A stretch of 7,017 bases of DNA from Betaproteobacteria bacterium. Lineage in GTDB: Bacteria > Pseudomonadota > Gammaproteobacteria > Burkholderiales > SG8-39. The notes beneath the pieces were generated by a model, which did not search any database, was not told where the DNA came from, and worked only from the letters and a program-made list of their open reading frames with translations. Of this stretch, positions 5,543 through 7,017 are shown one piece after another. How positions within the stretch are numbered: position 1 is the first letter of the stretch; every line of letters begins with the position of its first letter. The DNA is taken from assembly GCA_011391185.1 (NCBI GenBank), contig JAABRB010000190.1, forward strand, positions 1 through 7,017. The letters run 5' to 3'. A program made the position numbers and the translations under genes.

Positions 5543-7017
5543 ATGAGCTACATCGCACCGATTCAGGACATGCTGTTCGTGATGCACGAGCTTGCGGGCC
5601 TCGCAGAGGTCGCGAAGCTCCCTGGCTGCGAGGAAGTGACGCCCGACGTCGTCGAGCAGATCCTCCAGGAGAATGGGCGATTCTGCAGCGAGGTGCTTGC
5701 GCCGCTCAACGCATCGGGTGACCAGGAGGGCTCGACGCTGACCGACGGGGAGGTCAGGACGCCGAAAGGGTTCAAGGAGGCCTATCGGCAGTACATCGAG
5801 GCGGGGTGGAGCGCGCTGGAGGCGCCCGCCGAATTCGGCGGACAGGGATTGCCGAAGGTCGTCGGCACGCCGGCGCTCGAGATGTGGAAGTCGGCGAATC
5901 TCTCGTTTTCGCTTTGCCCGATGCTGACCGTCGGTGCGATCGAGGCGCTGCTGCTGCGCGGGACCAAGGCCCAGAAGCAGATCTATCTGCCGAAAATGGT
6001 CGCCGGCACGTGGACCGGCACGATGAATCTCACCGAACCGCAGGCCGGATCGGATCTCGCGCTCATCAAGACGCGTGCCGCACCGGAAGGCGACCATTAC
6101 CGGATCACCGGCCAGAAGATCTTCATCACCTACGGCGAGCACGACTTCACGGAGAACATCATCCATCTCGTGCTGGCGCGCACACCGGATGCGCCGCCGG
6201 GCGTGAAGGGCATTTCGCTCTTCATCGTGCCGAAATTCCTCGTCAAGAAGGACGGATCGCTCGGCGCGCGGAACGACGTCCAGTGCATCAAGCTCGAGGA
6301 AAAGCTCGGCATCCATGCGAGCCCGACTGCGGTCATGGCATTCGGGGAAAAGGAGGGAGCGATCGGGTATCTCGTCGGCGAGGAAAATCGCGGGCTCGAG
6401 TACATGTTCATCATGATGAACGCCGCGCGCTTCGCGGTGGGCATGGAGGGCCTTGCGGTGTCGGAGCGCGCCTATCAGAAGGCCGCCGCCTACGCGAAGG
6501 AGCGGGTGCAAAGCCGCGAGCCGGGCGGATCGGGCTCGCAGTCCGTCACGATCATCCACCATCCCGACGTGCGCCGCATGCTGATGATGATGCGCTCCGG
6601 AGCGGAGGCGATGCGGGGGCTCGCCTACGTGGTGGCGGCCACGATGGACCGCGCGCTTCGGCACAACCGCAAGCGCGAGCGGGGAAAGGCTCAATTGCTG
6701 GCAGAGTTGCTCATCCCGGTCGTGAAGGGCTGGTTCACCGAGACGTCCATCGAGATCGCGTCGCTCGGCATCCAGGTACACGGCGGAATGGGGTTTATCG
6801 AGGAGACTGGCGCCGCGCAGTTTCTGCGGGATGCACGGATCACCACCATCTACGAGGGCACGACCTCGATCCAGGCCAACGACCTCGTCGGTCGCAAGCT
6901 GGCACGCGATTCCGGGCAGGCCGCGAAGCTCCTCATCAAGGAGATGAAAGCGGTCGCGCGCGATCTGCACAAGGTGGAGGACCCGGACGTCGTCGCCATC
7001 GCGCGTCGATTTGCTGC
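5543..7017 (+). CDS. Long acyl-CoA dehydrogenase with C-terminal extension, partial (3' end beyond window)
   Basis: 491 codons are present and the frame is still open at the window edge; family members run to about 595 aa, so roughly 100 residues are missing. It should oxidise an acyl-CoA to enoyl-CoA with FAD, reducing EtfAB. MSYIAPIQDMLFVMHEL (1-17) is the typical N-terminus of this long subfamily. The FAD loop TEPQAGSD is at 164-171 and KIFIT follows near 193-197. HGGMGF lies at 413-418. YEGTTSIQ at 437-444 supplies the catalytic base, Glu438. The part starting around 460 is the beginning of the C-terminal domain of this subfamily. A GGAGAGAG site (5533-5540) precedes the ATG, which lies 25 bp after etfA, so it is very likely in the etf operon. 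Databases often label such proteins as 3-methylmercaptopropionyl-CoA dehydrogenase (DmdC), but that specificity cannot be read here; a straight-chain acyl-CoA role is as likely. Confidence 0.94.
   Translation, partial: MSYIAPIQDMLFVMHELAGLAEVAKLPGCEEVTPDVVEQILQENGRFCSEVLAPLNASGDQEGSTLTDGEVRTPKGFKEAYRQYIEAGWSALEAPAEFGGQGLPKVVGTPALEMWKSANLSFSLCPMLTVGAIEALLLRGTKAQKQIYLPKMVAGTWTGTMNLTEPQAGSDLALIKTRAAPEGDHYRITGQKIFITYGEHDFTENIIHLVLARTPDAPPGVKGISLFIVPKFLVKKDGSLGARNDVQCIKLEEKLGIHASPTAVMAFGEKEGAIGYLVGEENRGLEYMFIMMNAARFAVGMEGLAVSERAYQKAAAYAKERVQSREPGGSGSQSVTIIHHPDVRRMLMMMRSGAEAMRGLAYVVAATMDRALRHNRKRERGKAQLLAELLIPVVKGWFTETSIEIASLGIQVHGGMGFIEETGAAQFLRDARITTIYEGTTSIQANDLVGRKLARDSGQAAKLLIKEMKAVARDLHKVEDPDVVAIARRFA

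Overview
The window is GC-rich, densely coding DNA. It looks like the chromosome of a betaproteobacterium, most likely of the order Burkholderiales. This rests on the strong G/C bias at third codon positions, on the sequence style of EtfB and EtfA, and on the gene order etfB-etfA-long acyl-CoA dehydrogenase, which I recall as common in that group. No species can be named from the sequence alone.

Layout, left to right. Positions 1-80 are a non-coding mosaic of short GC-rich palindromes. One of them (21-52) has the form of an intrinsic terminator for a gene arriving from the left. A class III (CaiB/BaiF) CoA-transferase gene is read leftward (1338-115). After a 164-bp divergent intergenic region, a rightward group begins: a divergent acyl-CoA dehydrogenase (1503-2687) and a zinc-type medium-chain alcohol dehydrogenase (2716-3747), 28 bp apart. 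An 87-bp gap (3748-3834) then holds a perfect TATAAT box and a 12-bp tandem repeat. It is followed by etfB (3835-4584), etfA (4585-5517, starting on the base after the etfB stop) and a long acyl-CoA dehydrogenase (5543 to beyond the window end), all tightly packed.

How the genes may work together. The CoA-transferase would activate a carboxylic acid by moving CoA from a donor thioester. The two acyl-CoA dehydrogenases would desaturate acyl-CoAs and pass electrons to the EtfAB flavoprotein, which feeds the membrane ETF:quinone oxidoreductase and the quinone pool. The zinc alcohol dehydrogenase could oxidise a hydroxy intermediate. No hydratase, thiolase or regulator lies in the window, so the substrate is unknown. 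The etf-dehydrogenase block looks like ordinary housekeeping beta-oxidation machinery. The left half (CoA-transferase, divergent dehydrogenase, alcohol dehydrogenase) is the less typical part. In its acyl-CoA dehydrogenase the usual catalytic glutamate position appears to hold aspartate.

I saw no tRNA, rRNA, CRISPR array, insertion sequence or clear sign of recent transfer. There is no gene-free stretch longer than 300 bases. Nothing here amounts to a clearly new biological system. The best leads are the aspartate-base dehydrogenase and its gene partners, and the repeat lying on the etf promoter.
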